From an uncultured bacterium (lineage in GTDB: Bacteria > Cyanobacteriota > Vampirovibrionia > Gastranaerophilales > Gastranaerophilaceae), in assembly GCA_902777385.1 (NCBI GenBank), contig CACYTP010000016.1, positions 413-57,258 on the forward strand: a stretch of 56,846 bases of DNA, given 5' to 3'. Shown one piece after another: positions 1 to 7,867 of this stretch. Both the position numbers and the translations under genes were made by a program. Position 1 is the first letter of the stretch. Each line of letters opens with the position of its first letter. The notes beneath the pieces were generated by a model. The model was not told where the DNA came from and did no database searches. It was given only the letters and a program-made list of their open reading frames with translations.

Positions 1-101
1 TGCGTTCACTTCACTTCGTTACGTTCACAACGGCGGTATCGTAGTGTTGCCCTGCTTGTCTTGCTCTCGCAAGCCAACACCGGCAACACCGGCTACGCAA
101 G
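1..101. repeat. GC-rich hairpin-mosaic repeat, partial copy
   Basis: This is the end of the modular repeat seen in full at 18.1-18.65 kb: it shares the 'aacggcggtatcgtagtgtt' segment and the closing 'ACACCGGCTACGCA'. It abuts the 3' end of the lipoyl synthase gene, and the last codons and stop (TAG at 93-95, minus strand) lie inside its terminal block. The copy continues to the left of the window. Confidence 0.75.
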
Positions 102-1472
102 TTCTGCTGCACGATATGAGCTTCTGACAAGAGGATTTATTTGATAATGCTTTATTCCAACCTTTTCAGCAAGTTTTTGTAACTCCTCAAATTCCTCAGG
201 AGTATAATATTTTGAAACTTCAAGATGTTCTTTTGACGGTTGAATATATTGACCTATTGTCACAATATCACACCCTGCATTTTTCAAATCCGTTAAAGTT
301 TCTTCTATCTGTTCAAAGGTTTCCCCAAGTCCGACCATTAGTCCTGATTTTGTCTTAATTTCACTGTTTTCTTTTATGTATTTTAAGACATTTAGCGACC
401 TGTCATAATCCCCCTGAGGACGTGCCGTTTTAAATATTGCTCTTACTGTTTCTATGTTGTGATTGAACACGTCAGGTTTTGAAAAAATAATTTTGTTTAA
501 AGCGTTTGCATCCCCTTTAAAATCAGGAGTTAAAATTTCTATTTTTGTATCGGGTGAAAGTTTACGAATTTCTAAAATACATTGTTCAAAATGTTCTGCC
601 CCGCCGTCAGGCAAGTCATCTCTTGTAACAGAAGTAATTACCGCATATTTTAATCCTAAATCCTTTACGGCTTGTGCTATGTGCAGAGGTTCCCGCTTAT
701 CAAGCGGCTCCGGTCTTTGGCATGAAATATTGCAATATCTGCAATTTCTGGTGCAAACATTTCCCATAATCAAAAATGTTGCCGTATTTTTTGTATAACA
801 TTCATTTTTGTTCGGGCATCTTGCGTTTTCACATACTGTATTTAAGCATCTGTTTTTAAGAATTTTCCTTACATTTTTTGTTGTTTCTGTGTTTATAATC
901 GGTCGTTTTAAATAATCAGGTAATCTTTGCGGCATTTTGTTTTCCCCTTGCATAACTTTTGATTTTAGTTTGGAAATTACGTCATTGTCAGGTGTAAGTT
1001 TTTCAAAAATATATTCAATTTTTTGAGGATTTGAAGATGTTATTGTCAGCATGTAATCGTCTTCAAATACGGTCGTGTGTGTTTGTTCCGTTTTTGCCTG
1101 AATTTTTATTTCTGCTTCAAGTTGTGTCCATTTTTTGTAAAATTCGATTTTGTTATCAGTATTTATATCGTAATGGTTTCCCAGTTTTGAAAAATCACGT
1201 TCTTTCATGTATTCAATATCAAGTCCGACAGAATAATCACTAAACGCAACTGCAACAATATCGTTTGAATGCGTTATGCTGAATTGCATATCAGAGTATT
1301 TATATTTTGGTTTGTTTTTTTCAACAATAAGAGTTCTGTCTGAGATGTTGTAAATTTTTTCTCCGACATAATCAACAATATATTTACCCAATTCAGACTG
1401 TAATTTTTTTTTCTGAACACGGGAAAGCTCTGATATATCATCTTTTTGTAATTTTAAATAAAAAATTTTCAT
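93..1472 (-). CDS. lipA: Phosphopantetheinyl transferase-like domain fused to lipoyl synthase (LipA)
   Basis: Residues about 180-459 are a complete lipoyl synthase, which inserts two sulfurs into protein-bound octanoyl groups. The auxiliary-cluster cysteines are C214, C219 and C225, the radical SAM motif CTRNCRYC is at 240-247, and the terminal RSSY is at 450-453. Residues 1-150 resemble a short Sfp-type 4'-phosphopantetheinyl transferase: SITHS at 65-69, GLDIE at 83-87 and WTQLEAEIK at 115-123, where the family usually has W-[ST]-x-K-E-A-x-x-K, so the Lys is replaced. An internal ATG at 935 (residue 180) has AAGGGG about 8 nt upstream, so free LipA could also be made. The start at 1472 has no Shine-Dalgarno, but TAAAAT lies 7 nt upstream, as in other leaderless-looking genes here. 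The stop lies inside a repeat. LipA is certain; the transferase call is good but its activity is uncertain. Confidence 0.92.
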   Translation of the reverse strand: MKIFYLKLQKDDISELSRVQKKKLQSELGKYIVDYVGEKIYNISDRTLIVEKNKPKYKYSDMQFSITHSNDIVAVAFSDYSVGLDIEYMKERDFSKLGNHYDINTDNKIEFYKKWTQLEAEIKIQAKTEQTHTTVFEDDYMLTITSSNPQKIEYIFEKLTPDNDVISKLKSKVMQGENKMPQRLPDYLKRPIINTETTKNVRKILKNRCLNTVCENARCPNKNECYTKNTATFLIMGNVCTRNCRYCNISCQRPEPLDKREPLHIAQAVKDLGLKYAVITSVTRDDLPDGGAEHFEQCILEIRKLSPDTKIEILTPDFKGDANALNKIIFSKPDVFNHNIETVRAIFKTARPQGDYDRSLNVLKYIKENSEIKTKSGLMVGLGETFEQIEETLTDLKNAGCDIVTIGQYIQPSKEHLEVSKYYTPEEFEELQKLAEKVGIKHYQINPLVRSSYRAAELA

Positions 1473-1529
1473 ACAGGTAATTTTATTACAGATACCTGAT
1501 TAGTGCAACTTAAATTCCTGCCGCTAAAT

Positions 1530-2276
1530 TTATACAAGACTTAAATAGTTTCTGTTAGCAGTTTTTTGCTGAAGATTTTGTAATCTTGTTTTTGCAAAAT
1601 GAGCCTGATTAAGCTGGGGTTTTTGCTGTATAAATTTTCTGTAGTATCTTTGTGCATCAGTTTTGTTGCCGGTTTTTTCAAGGCAGGTAGCAATTCCCAG
1701 ATATGCCTGAGCATTGGTCGGTGCTACTTTTATTAAATCGATAAGCACTCCGCATGCCTCTTTGTATCTTTTTAATTTCATAAGAAGTGTAGACTTATGC
1801 TCATAAGCACGAACATAGTTTGGCGAATTTTCAATTAATTTCTGATAAATCATCAAAGCCATATCGTCTTCTTCACATAGTTCATGAGAAATTCCTAACT
1901 GCAAAATTGCACTCGGGTTATCAGGATTAATTTGTATTGCCTGTACAAAGTTTTTAATTGCTCCGCACGGTATTCCTTCCAACTGGTGACAGATACCAAG
2001 TTCATAGTATGCTTCGTAAAAATCAGGCTTAATTTCAACAGCTTTTTCAAATGTTTTTATTGCCTTTGCATAATTTCCCAAAGATTTGTAACACAATCCC
2101 AATCCGTAGTATGAATTTACATCTTTTCTGTCAACAAGAATCGCATTAAGATATATAGCAACGGCATCTTTATAGGAGCTTTGCTCTCTTAATTTGTCAG
2201 CTTTGTTTGAAAAACTTTTTGCAAGTCTCAACTTCGGCTTAGACATATATTTTGTTTTTTCTTGCTGTTCTTCCAA
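1530..2276 (-). CDS. TPR-repeat protein
   Basis: A soluble protein of about 248 residues made almost wholly of tetratricopeptide repeats of about 34 residues (for example YYGLGLCYKSLGNYAKAIKT and YYELGICHQLEGIPCGAIKN), with a basic N-terminal tail (KPKLRLAKSFSNKADK). TPR proteins act as protein-protein scaffolds, and no enzymatic domain is visible. I prefer the TTG start at 2276 because GAAGAGG sits 5 nt upstream. The reading frame stays open to 2330, but that would overlap the opposite-strand promoter of the secreted protein at 2393. ATG 2246 is another option. It lies 57 bp upstream of the lipA fusion on the same strand and may be co-transcribed. The partner is unknown. Confidence 0.8.
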   Translation of the reverse strand: MEEQQEKTKYMSKPKLRLAKSFSNKADKLREQSSYKDAVAIYLNAILVDRKDVNSYYGLGLCYKSLGNYAKAIKTFEKAVEIKPDFYEAYYELGICHQLEGIPCGAIKNFVQAIQINPDNPSAILQLGISHELCEEDDMALMIYQKLIENSPNYVRAYEHKSTLLMKLKRYKEACGVLIDLIKVAPTNAQAYLGIATCLEKTGNKTDAQRYYRKFIQQKPQLNQAHFAKTRLQNLQQKTANRNYLSLV

Positions 2277-2357
2277 AATAACCTCTTCTACATGTGATAT
2301 TGTACAGATTTTTGTGCAGTGGTAGAACAATCCATGGATTTATAAACTTATCAATCA

Positions 2358-2386
2358 TTGGATTTATTATTTTTATGTGTTATAAA
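2358..2386 (+). promoter_or_regulatory. Extended -10 promoter of the secreted-protein operon; probable leaderless start
   Basis: TTGGAT (2358-2363), a 17-bp spacer, then TATAAA (2381-2386) preceded by TG at 2378-2379. Only 6 nt separate the -10 box from ATG 2393 and there is no Shine-Dalgarno, so the mRNA probably starts at or next to the start codon. Confidence 0.55.
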
Positions 2387-2392
2387 TTTGTT

Positions 2393-3211
2393 ATGAAGAA
2401 GATTGCAATTTTATTGGCTTTAATATGTTTTATATCTACTCAGGTTATTGCTGAAGAGATTACGCTTGATAATATTAAGCCTGAGCATATTGAACTTCCT
2501 AAAAATAATGTTCAGTATAAAAGTTCTCTAATGCTTAATGATGATAATGCATTACAGGAAATTGTAACAAAGCAAAAAGAAAAAGATTTAGAGGATATTG
2601 AGGCTTTATGGAAAGGAACGGTTGATAACAATCAGGTTATAGGATTTGCTCTTAAAAAGCTGGCTACTCCTGAAAGCCAAAGACGTATTCATTCTTCTTT
2701 GATGTCAAAAACTATGTCTGCACTTGTTGCGGGAGCTTCCTTCGCTCCTTCTTTAATCGGGGCTGATTACCTGACTCAGACTTCAGCATTTGCAGCAGGC
2801 AGACTGGCTCAAAATTTAATTAATAAGAAAAATGTTCCGTCTGAAATCCCGTTAACAGATACTGAAATGATTGAACTTGCCGGACTTGTTGAAAGTTTAC
2901 AGGATAGAATTATTACTGCTTACTATAACTATAAAAGTTCACTTTCGCAACTGAAAGAAACCAGAAGTAAGCTGCTTTTGTATAACAGAAACTTCTCAAA
3001 GGCCATGGACGAGGATGACTTACTGGAAATTACAATATCTTCTTCTCTGTATGATAATATGCACATAGAAGAGGTTTACTATCTTGAAAAAGCAAAAAAA
3101 TACCACCTTGAATTACAGCGTCTTGCAGGGAAAAAAGTTGTTGATAAATTAAACCTGTACCAGTACAACTATAATACTGTAATGTTCAAGGATAACGGAG
3201 GTGTAAAATGA
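2393..3211 (+). CDS. Secreted hypothetical protein, first of a tandem paralogous pair
   Basis: A protein of about 272 residues that I do not recognise. It begins with a clear Sec signal peptide (MKKIAILLALICFISTQVIA, then EE). The ATG at 2393 is chosen because it starts the signal peptide and lies 6 nt after an extended -10 box; upstream in-frame codons would put an odd hydrophobic stretch in front. A central Ala/Gly-rich hydrophobic patch is followed by a charged, helix-rich C-terminal half (SLQDRIITAYYNYKSSLSQL) that may form coiled coil. The core block DIEALWKGT...IGFALKKLATPE recurs in the next gene (EDLTLLWQGA...ISFALYKLSNPE), so the two are paralogues. Its stop overlaps the next start as ATGA. 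An envelope role is inferred only from the signal peptide. Confidence 0.8.
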   Translation: MKKIAILLALICFISTQVIAEEITLDNIKPEHIELPKNNVQYKSSLMLNDDNALQEIVTKQKEKDLEDIEALWKGTVDNNQVIGFALKKLATPESQRRIHSSLMSKTMSALVAGASFAPSLIGADYLTQTSAFAAGRLAQNLINKKNVPSEIPLTDTEMIELAGLVESLQDRIITAYYNYKSSLSQLKETRSKLLLYNRNFSKAMDEDDLLEITISSSLYDNMHIEEVYYLEKAKKYHLELQRLAGKKVVDKLNLYQYNYNTVMFKDNGGVK

Positions 3212-4107
3212 AGAAACTTTTGATTGCACTTCTCCTTTTTACTGTCGGAAACTTTGCTTTTGCAGAGGAAGTAAAATTTGATGATATATATGATGCAAAC
3301 ATAAAAGAACCTGCTTATCGTGTAGGATTAACCGATGAACCGGAAAAGCCGTATCTTGAAGTAAAAATTAATCAGGTGAAAGAAGATAAAGTTAAAATTG
3401 ATACTACGTTTGCTGATACTCCTGATTTAACTTATGCTGATTTAAGTATTAAGAGGATGTCTAAGGAAATTTCAAAAGAAATAGAGTTAGATGAAGCTGA
3501 TATGTATGAGGATTTAACACTTTTATGGCAAGGTGCTGCTGCTAAGAGTGATACCATAAGTTTTGCTTTATATAAACTCTCAAATCCTGAAGAAGATAAG
3601 CCAAAAGAGAGTTCAGTCAAAAAAGTTTTGACAACAATTGCAAGTATGTCAACACTTGTTGGTGCCGGAGTTGGAAACCCTCTGATTGCTGCCGGTTCAA
3701 TGCTGGGTAGTAACGTATTTGGAATTATGTCTCAGGATACCAAGGCTTTAAATTATAAATATACAAAGGTTACTGATGCTGATATGATTTTATTAATCAG
3801 AAAAATTGAGGATTTGCAGCAGCTGACGGTTGATTTGTATAACGATTACATGACATCAAGAAAAATGCTTGATATGAATACAAAGATTGCTGAACAGAGA
3901 AAAAGGTACTATGAATCTGCTCAAAGTCTTTCCAGAGAAATTATTTTGATAACCGATGCTTACTACAGATCTTCGTTGGATGAACAGATGAAGGCTCGTG
4001 CTTCATTCTATTCAAAACGTGCTGCTTTGGAACAGTTTGTCGGTACTGATGTTTTCCAACAGTTTGAGGAAAACTTAAAGAAGAGAGAAGCCAGTAATAA
4101 TGACTAA
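3208..4107 (+). CDS. Secreted hypothetical protein, second of the tandem pair
   Basis: A 299-residue protein with a signal peptide (MKKLLIALLLFTVGNFAFA, cleavage before EE). It shares the LWQG...SFALYKLSNPE core, a hydrophobic Gly/Ala-rich middle (about 145-175) and a coiled-coil-like C-terminal third with the upstream paralogue. The start overlaps the upstream stop (ATGA at 3208-3211) and its own stop overlaps the start of the lipoate enzyme gene at 4100, so the three genes are translationally coupled. The shared layout suggests duplication followed by divergence, perhaps as an interacting pair in the periplasm or outer membrane. I cannot assign a family. Confidence 0.8.
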   Translation: MKKLLIALLLFTVGNFAFAEEVKFDDIYDANIKEPAYRVGLTDEPEKPYLEVKINQVKEDKVKIDTTFADTPDLTYADLSIKRMSKEISKEIELDEADMYEDLTLLWQGAAAKSDTISFALYKLSNPEEDKPKESSVKKVLTTIASMSTLVGAGVGNPLIAAGSMLGSNVFGIMSQDTKALNYKYTKVTDADMILLIRKIEDLQQLTVDLYNDYMTSRKMLDMNTKIAEQRKRYYESAQSLSREIILITDAYYRSSLDEQMKARASFYSKRAALEQFVGTDVFQQFEENLKKREASNND

Positions 4108-4756
4108 AATTGTTCCGTATAAAGTTTATACAGGCAGTGAAAATATGCGTATAGATAATGAACTTTTGGAAATGTCTATATCTAATCAGTCAACAACTCC
4201 TGTCTTTAGGTTATATGGTTGGTCTCCGGCGTGTATTTCTCTCGGTAAAAATCAGGAAGATTCTTTTATAGATAAATTGTTTCTGAAAGATACCGGCATT
4301 GATTTAGTCAGAAGGCTTACAGGGGGCAGAGCTTTACTTCATGATGATGAAATTACATACAGTTATGTCTGTCCTGTTTCTTATTTAAAGCATGGAGAAA
4401 ATGTCGTTAAATCTTATATTGAAATTTCTCAAATTTTGATAGATAAATTTGCCAAAATTGGTATAAAGCTTGATTTTGGCGGTAAAAAAGAGGTTAATAC
4501 AAAATTTGATTATTGTATGCTTATTTCAACCGGTGCAGATTTGTGCTATGAGGGTAAAAAGCTTATAGGTTCTGCTCAGTGTCGTAAACATGGATACATT
4601 CTTCAACACGGTTCTATTTTGTATGATTATAACCGTGAGCTTTTGGAAAAAATATTCCATGAAAATATTGATACATCAAGTATTACTTCCATAAAGGAAA
4701 TTAATCCCGAATTAAAGAAAGAAGATATAATTTCTCTTTTTGAAAGTATTGATTAG
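4100..4756 (+). CDS. Lipoate-protein ligase/octanoyltransferase family (LipM/LplA-like)
   Basis: A 218-residue BPL/LplA/LipB-fold protein that attaches lipoyl or octanoyl groups to carrier domains. Visible motifs are the lipoate-binding loop RRLTGGRALLHDDEITYS (about 72-89, with GGR where the family often has GGG) and KLIGSAQCRKHGYILQHGSI (about 153-172), typical of octanoyltransferase LipM and related ligases. C143 or C158 could be the acyl-carrying cysteine of LipM-type enzymes. With the LipA fusion 2.6 kb away, an octanoyltransferase feeding LipA is the likelier role, but ligase activity cannot be excluded. It is translationally coupled to the secreted paralogues, whose functional link to it is not obvious. 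It ends at the base before the convergent hydF stop. Confidence 0.88.
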   Translation: MTKIVPYKVYTGSENMRIDNELLEMSISNQSTTPVFRLYGWSPACISLGKNQEDSFIDKLFLKDTGIDLVRRLTGGRALLHDDEITYSYVCPVSYLKHGENVVKSYIEISQILIDKFAKIGIKLDFGGKKEVNTKFDYCMLISTGADLCYEGKKLIGSAQCRKHGYILQHGSILYDYNRELLEKIFHENIDTSSITSIKEINPELKKEDIISLFESID

Positions 4757-5959
4757 TTATAATATTTTTGTGGCTCTGTCTAATATACCTAAGCAATAAG
4801 ATATTGCAATTCCGTAATTTGTAATCGGAATGTTTGAATTGTTTGCTTTTATTATACGGGAGAGTACTTCTCTACGATTTGTCATGCACGCACCGCAATG
4901 AATTACCAGTTTATATTCCGATATATCAGGAAAATCGTGTCCCGAATAGTGTTCTATAATAAGATTTTTACCTGTTTTCTTCTTTAATAAGTTAGGTATT
5001 TTTACTTTTCCTATGTCATCTTCTATTGCATGGTGCGTACAGCTTTCAAGTATTAGAACTTTATCACCGTCATGCAATTCGGAAATAGCTTTTGCCCCGT
5101 CTTTAAATGCTGATATATCACCTTTTAATTTTGCGAACAAAATCGAAAAAGAGGTCAAAGGGATATCATCAGGTACAATTTCACTAACCTGTTTAAATGC
5201 CTGAGAATCTGTTATAACAAGTGCAGGCGGCTCTTTTAAATTTTCTATTGCCTGTTTAAGCTCGGTTTCTTTTACGACATAAGTAAGACAATTACTGTCC
5301 AGTAAATCTCTTATTGTCTGAACCTGAGGTAATATAAGTCTGCCCTTTGGAGCTTCTTTGTCAATAGGAACAACCAGTATAACCGTACTTCCGGAAGAAA
5401 CTAAATCGCCTGCAATTTTTGGAGAATTAACAAATTCTTCCGGCAATAGTTTTACAATTTCGGATTTGAATTTATATATAATATCTTTGTCGTTTAATGC
5501 GGAGGTTAAGATTATGTGCGGTGTCAGCGTGTACAAATCACTCATTACTGTTTCATCTGCATTGTTAATGTCTGTCTTATTTACTATTATCAGGTACGGA
5601 ATATTTAGTTCGTCAAATTGTTTTATAATATTTTTTTCGTAATCATCAATTCCGTTATAATCACATACGATAACACCAATATCAGTGCGGTTAATTACCT
5701 TGATTGCTTTTTCAATACGGCTTGCAGATAATTCTGTTGAGTCGTCAAGTCCTGCCGTGTCAAGTAATCTTACGGCACCTACAGGTAACAATTCCATTGA
5801 TTTTTCAACAACATCCGTTGTCGTGCCTGCAATATCGGACACAATAGAAACATCCTGTCCTGTAATTTTGTTTATTAGTGAAGATTTACCTGTATTCGTT
5901 TTTCCAAAAAACGATATATGGATTCTGTCCGATTTTAATGTTTGCAATTTTTCCCCCAA
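4757..5959 (-). CDS. hydF: [FeFe]-hydrogenase maturation GTPase HydF
   Basis: HydF is the GTPase and scaffold that carries the 2Fe precursor delivered by HydE/HydG and loads it into apo-hydrogenase. The P-loop GKTNTGKS is at 19-26, a GTT switch motif follows (GTTTD), NKTD is near 126, and the C-terminal cluster-binding cysteines are in ESCTHH (about 305-310) and HCGACM (about 354-359). The full length of 400 residues is normal. The open frame starts with TTG at 5959; the TTG at 5947 has GGGGG 5 nt upstream and may be the true start. HydE and HydG are not in the window. It serves the hydrogenases at 34.6 kb and 45.4 kb. The gene is followed on its own strand by the convergent lipoate gene. Confidence 0.96.
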   Translation of the reverse strand: MGEKLQTLKSDRIHISFFGKTNTGKSSLINKITGQDVSIVSDIAGTTTDVVEKSMELLPVGAVRLLDTAGLDDSTELSASRIEKAIKVINRTDIGVIVCDYNGIDDYEKNIIKQFDELNIPYLIIVNKTDINNADETVMSDLYTLTPHIILTSALNDKDIIYKFKSEIVKLLPEEFVNSPKIAGDLVSSGSTVILVVPIDKEAPKGRLILPQVQTIRDLLDSNCLTYVVKETELKQAIENLKEPPALVITDSQAFKQVSEIVPDDIPLTSFSILFAKLKGDISAFKDGAKAISELHDGDKVLILESCTHHAIEDDIGKVKIPNLLKKKTGKNLIIEHYSGHDFPDISEYKLVIHCGACMTNRREVLSRIIKANNSNIPITNYGIAISYCLGILDRATKIL

Positions 5960-5971
5960 AATGTATATATT

Positions 5972-6757
5972 TTACTTAAAATAATATTCAATATCCGACT
6001 GTAAATCCAGAAGCTTTGCATCTTTTCTGAAAATTTTTGATTTAATTCCAAGTTTTGCAAGTCTGTATAGTATGCTTACCGCAAGAACTCCAAATCCGTA
6101 TTTACACGAACGAATGAAATTAATCGAAGACGCCTCTTTGAAATATTTTGTAGGACAGGATATTTCGCCAATGTTGTAATTATTATAAAACATCAGAGCA
6201 ATTAATTCATTATCAAATATAAAATCATCATTGCATGCTTCCAGAGGAAGTTCCCGTAAAACTTTTGCCGTAAATCCTCTAAATCCTGTGTGGTACTCGG
6301 ATAATTTTTGATTTGTTAAAACATTTTCAAATGCCGTTAAGCATTTATTAGCAATAAATTTATATAACGGCATTCCACCTTTGAGTGCTGAATTTCCGAG
6401 CATTCTTGACGCAAGCACTGCATCATATTCTTCAAAAGCCATCATTGAAACGATTGCGGGAATTAATTTTGGCGTATATTGATAATCCGGATGCAACATC
6501 ACAACGATGTCTGCTCCGGATTTCAATGCTGCTTTATAACATGATTTCTGGTTGCCGCCATATCCCCTGTTTTCTTTGTGGACAATGGTTTTTATACCTA
6601 ACTCTTTTGCAACTTCTCTGGTTTCATCCTGAGAATTGTCATCTACGAGGATAACTTCATCTACAAAATCTTTGTATATTTCATTATAAGTTTGTCTAAG
6701 AGTCTTAGCCGCATTGTATGCAGGCATGATTACGACGACTTTTTTACCGTTTATCAT
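5972..6757 (-). CDS. Family 2 glycosyltransferase (dolichol-phosphate-mannose-synthase-like)
   Basis: A 261-residue GT-A glycosyltransferase that should transfer a sugar from a nucleotide donor to a lipid or glycan acceptor. It has the N-terminal VVVIMPAYNAAKTL, the DD pair in VILVDDNSQDET, and the metal-binding region MLHPDYQYTPKL (a D-x-D variant). HTGFRGF in the middle is typical of DPM1/GtrB-type enzymes. No C-terminal membrane pair is present, so it resembles the soluble DPM1 form. It lies 2 bp downstream of hpf, and hydF follows 12 bp downstream, so hpf-GT-hydF probably form one transcript. The acceptor is unknown. Confidence 0.88.
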   Translation of the reverse strand: MINGKKVVVIMPAYNAAKTLRQTYNEIYKDFVDEVILVDDNSQDETREVAKELGIKTIVHKENRGYGGNQKSCYKAALKSGADIVVMLHPDYQYTPKLIPAIVSMMAFEEYDAVLASRMLGNSALKGGMPLYKFIANKCLTAFENVLTNQKLSEYHTGFRGFTAKVLRELPLEACNDDFIFDNELIALMFYNNYNIGEISCPTKYFKEASSINFIRSCKYGFGVLAVSILYRLAKLGIKSKIFRKDAKLLDLQSDIEYYFK

Positions 6758-6759
6758 TT

Positions 6760-7116
6760 TTATTCTTCTGCAGAAACTGCTTCTTCCTTAACATCAGTTC
6801 TGATAGATGATTTATCAGTGCCTAATGATTTATTTTTAAACTTGTTGACCTGTCTGCTTAATTTATCAGCAAGTAAATCAATACTTTCATACATAGAATC
6901 TGCAGCTTCTTCACATCTTACAACACCTGTATTTAATTTGCAGTTAACTTCTGCAACGTGTTTTCCTGATGCTGAAGGGTTTTTGATAACTGACAAAACT
7001 ACGTCGATACCCTGGATTTGGTCATAATGATTAGCTACTTTGCCTATTTTCTCCTTAACATAAGCCTTAATAGCATCTGTAATTTCAATGTTTCTACCAT
7101 TAACGTGAATGTGCAT
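6760..7116 (-). CDS. hpf: Ribosome hibernation promoting factor, short form
   Basis: A 118-residue HPF/YfiA-family protein (MHIHVNGRNIEITDAIKAYV, then the KIGKVANHYDQI and VNCKLNTGVVRCEE blocks) that binds the 30S decoding region in slow growth. Only the N-terminal S30AE domain and a short acidic tail are present, so this is a short form lacking the dimerisation domain of long HPF. A strong Shine-Dalgarno (GGAGG) lies 6 nt before the ATG. It is the first gene of the probable hpf-glycosyltransferase-hydF transcript. Confidence 0.95.
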   Translation of the reverse strand: MHIHVNGRNIEITDAIKAYVKEKIGKVANHYDQIQGIDVVLSVIKNPSASGKHVAEVNCKLNTGVVRCEEAADSMYESIDLLADKLSRQVNKFKNKSLGTDKSSIRTDVKEEAVSAEE

Positions 7117-7290
7117 TTATACCTCCGTGTCTATATTGGTGCAACACAATACACCATAAATAATCTGCTTTAACAGTATAACACAATCAGTCAAATTTTT
7201 AAAGTCTGTATTTTAATATGCAGTTAAATTTTTTGCACAAAAATACAAAACAATATTATCTGACAATAAATTGTGACGCTGATTTAAGAA

Positions 7291-7533
7291 TTAAGCCTCT
7301 TCTTCTATAAGAAACTGCTGTAATTCTACGTTAGGAGTTCCGATAACTCTGACTAATTCTAAAACGGAAGCTTTCATCTGACATTTCTGTGAAGATCCGC
7401 TAAAGAAATCTTTATAGAAACAACCTTCACAATTACATCCTCTCTTATAGCACTCTAAAGCTGTTGTAGTCCATCTTCTTACAGCAACGGCTCTGCCCAT
7501 ATCCCTACTTCTAAACAATTTATGAATCTCCAA
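7291..7533 (-). CDS. Small Cys-rich conserved-type hypothetical protein
   Basis: An 80-residue protein with five cysteines in its middle (CYKRGCNCEGCFYKDF, then KCQMK), a likely metal- or cluster-binding arrangement, followed by a helical VLELVRVIGTP segment. It starts with TTG at 7533; GGAG occurs just inside, so a later start (TTG 7521 or the ATG of MGRAV) is possible. The ordered cysteines and the WTTTALECYKRGC block suggest a real gene. I do not recognise a named family. It is monocistronic, between hpf and the divergent DUF2400 gene. Confidence 0.65.
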   Translation of the reverse strand: MEIHKLFRSRDMGRAVAVRRWTTTALECYKRGCNCEGCFYKDFFSGSSQKCQMKASVLELVRVIGTPNVELQQFLIEEEA

Positions 7534-7867
7534 TTAAATTATCTTATCTACTCACCCCAGATTTCACTTAACACATATCCCAATAGCTGAAATCTGTTCC
7601 CCAAGGTTCCATGCCCTTTTTCTTATTTAATGATATGTAAATGGATAAAATTTTTCAATAGCAAAACATGTCATTATTAACATTTGTAACAAGTGCCTAA
7701 AAGCCATGTAATGCTTGTTTATGCGAAATTTAAAACATGCTAAAACATGACCTGTACATGGTTTTAGCATTTTTAATCCATGAAATCATGCTCTGTACAT
7801 GGATTTCCATGTTTTCTCTGTGTATTAAGTTTTGTAAAATATTTATTAAAAGGTGTATAATACTAAT
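7534..7867. other. Intergenic region with two tandem CATG-rich hairpins
   Basis: This 334-bp gap holds two adjacent perfect hairpins. The first pairs ATGCTAAAAC (7737-7746) with GTTTTAGCAT (7761-7770); the second pairs AATCCATG (7775-7782) with CATGGATT (7798-7805). Their loops share TGTACATGG at the 3' side and many CATG words. Neither is followed by a T run. The rest of the gap shows nothing else except the promoter at 7832-7861. Confidence 0.6.
7832..7861 (+). promoter_or_regulatory. Promoter with -10 box 6 nt before the DUF2400 start codon
   Basis: TTGTAA (7832-7837), an 18-bp spacer, TATAAT (7856-7861), then ACTAAT and ATG 7868. A GGTG lies inside the promoter and would not be transcribed, so the message looks leaderless. 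Confidence 0.5.
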
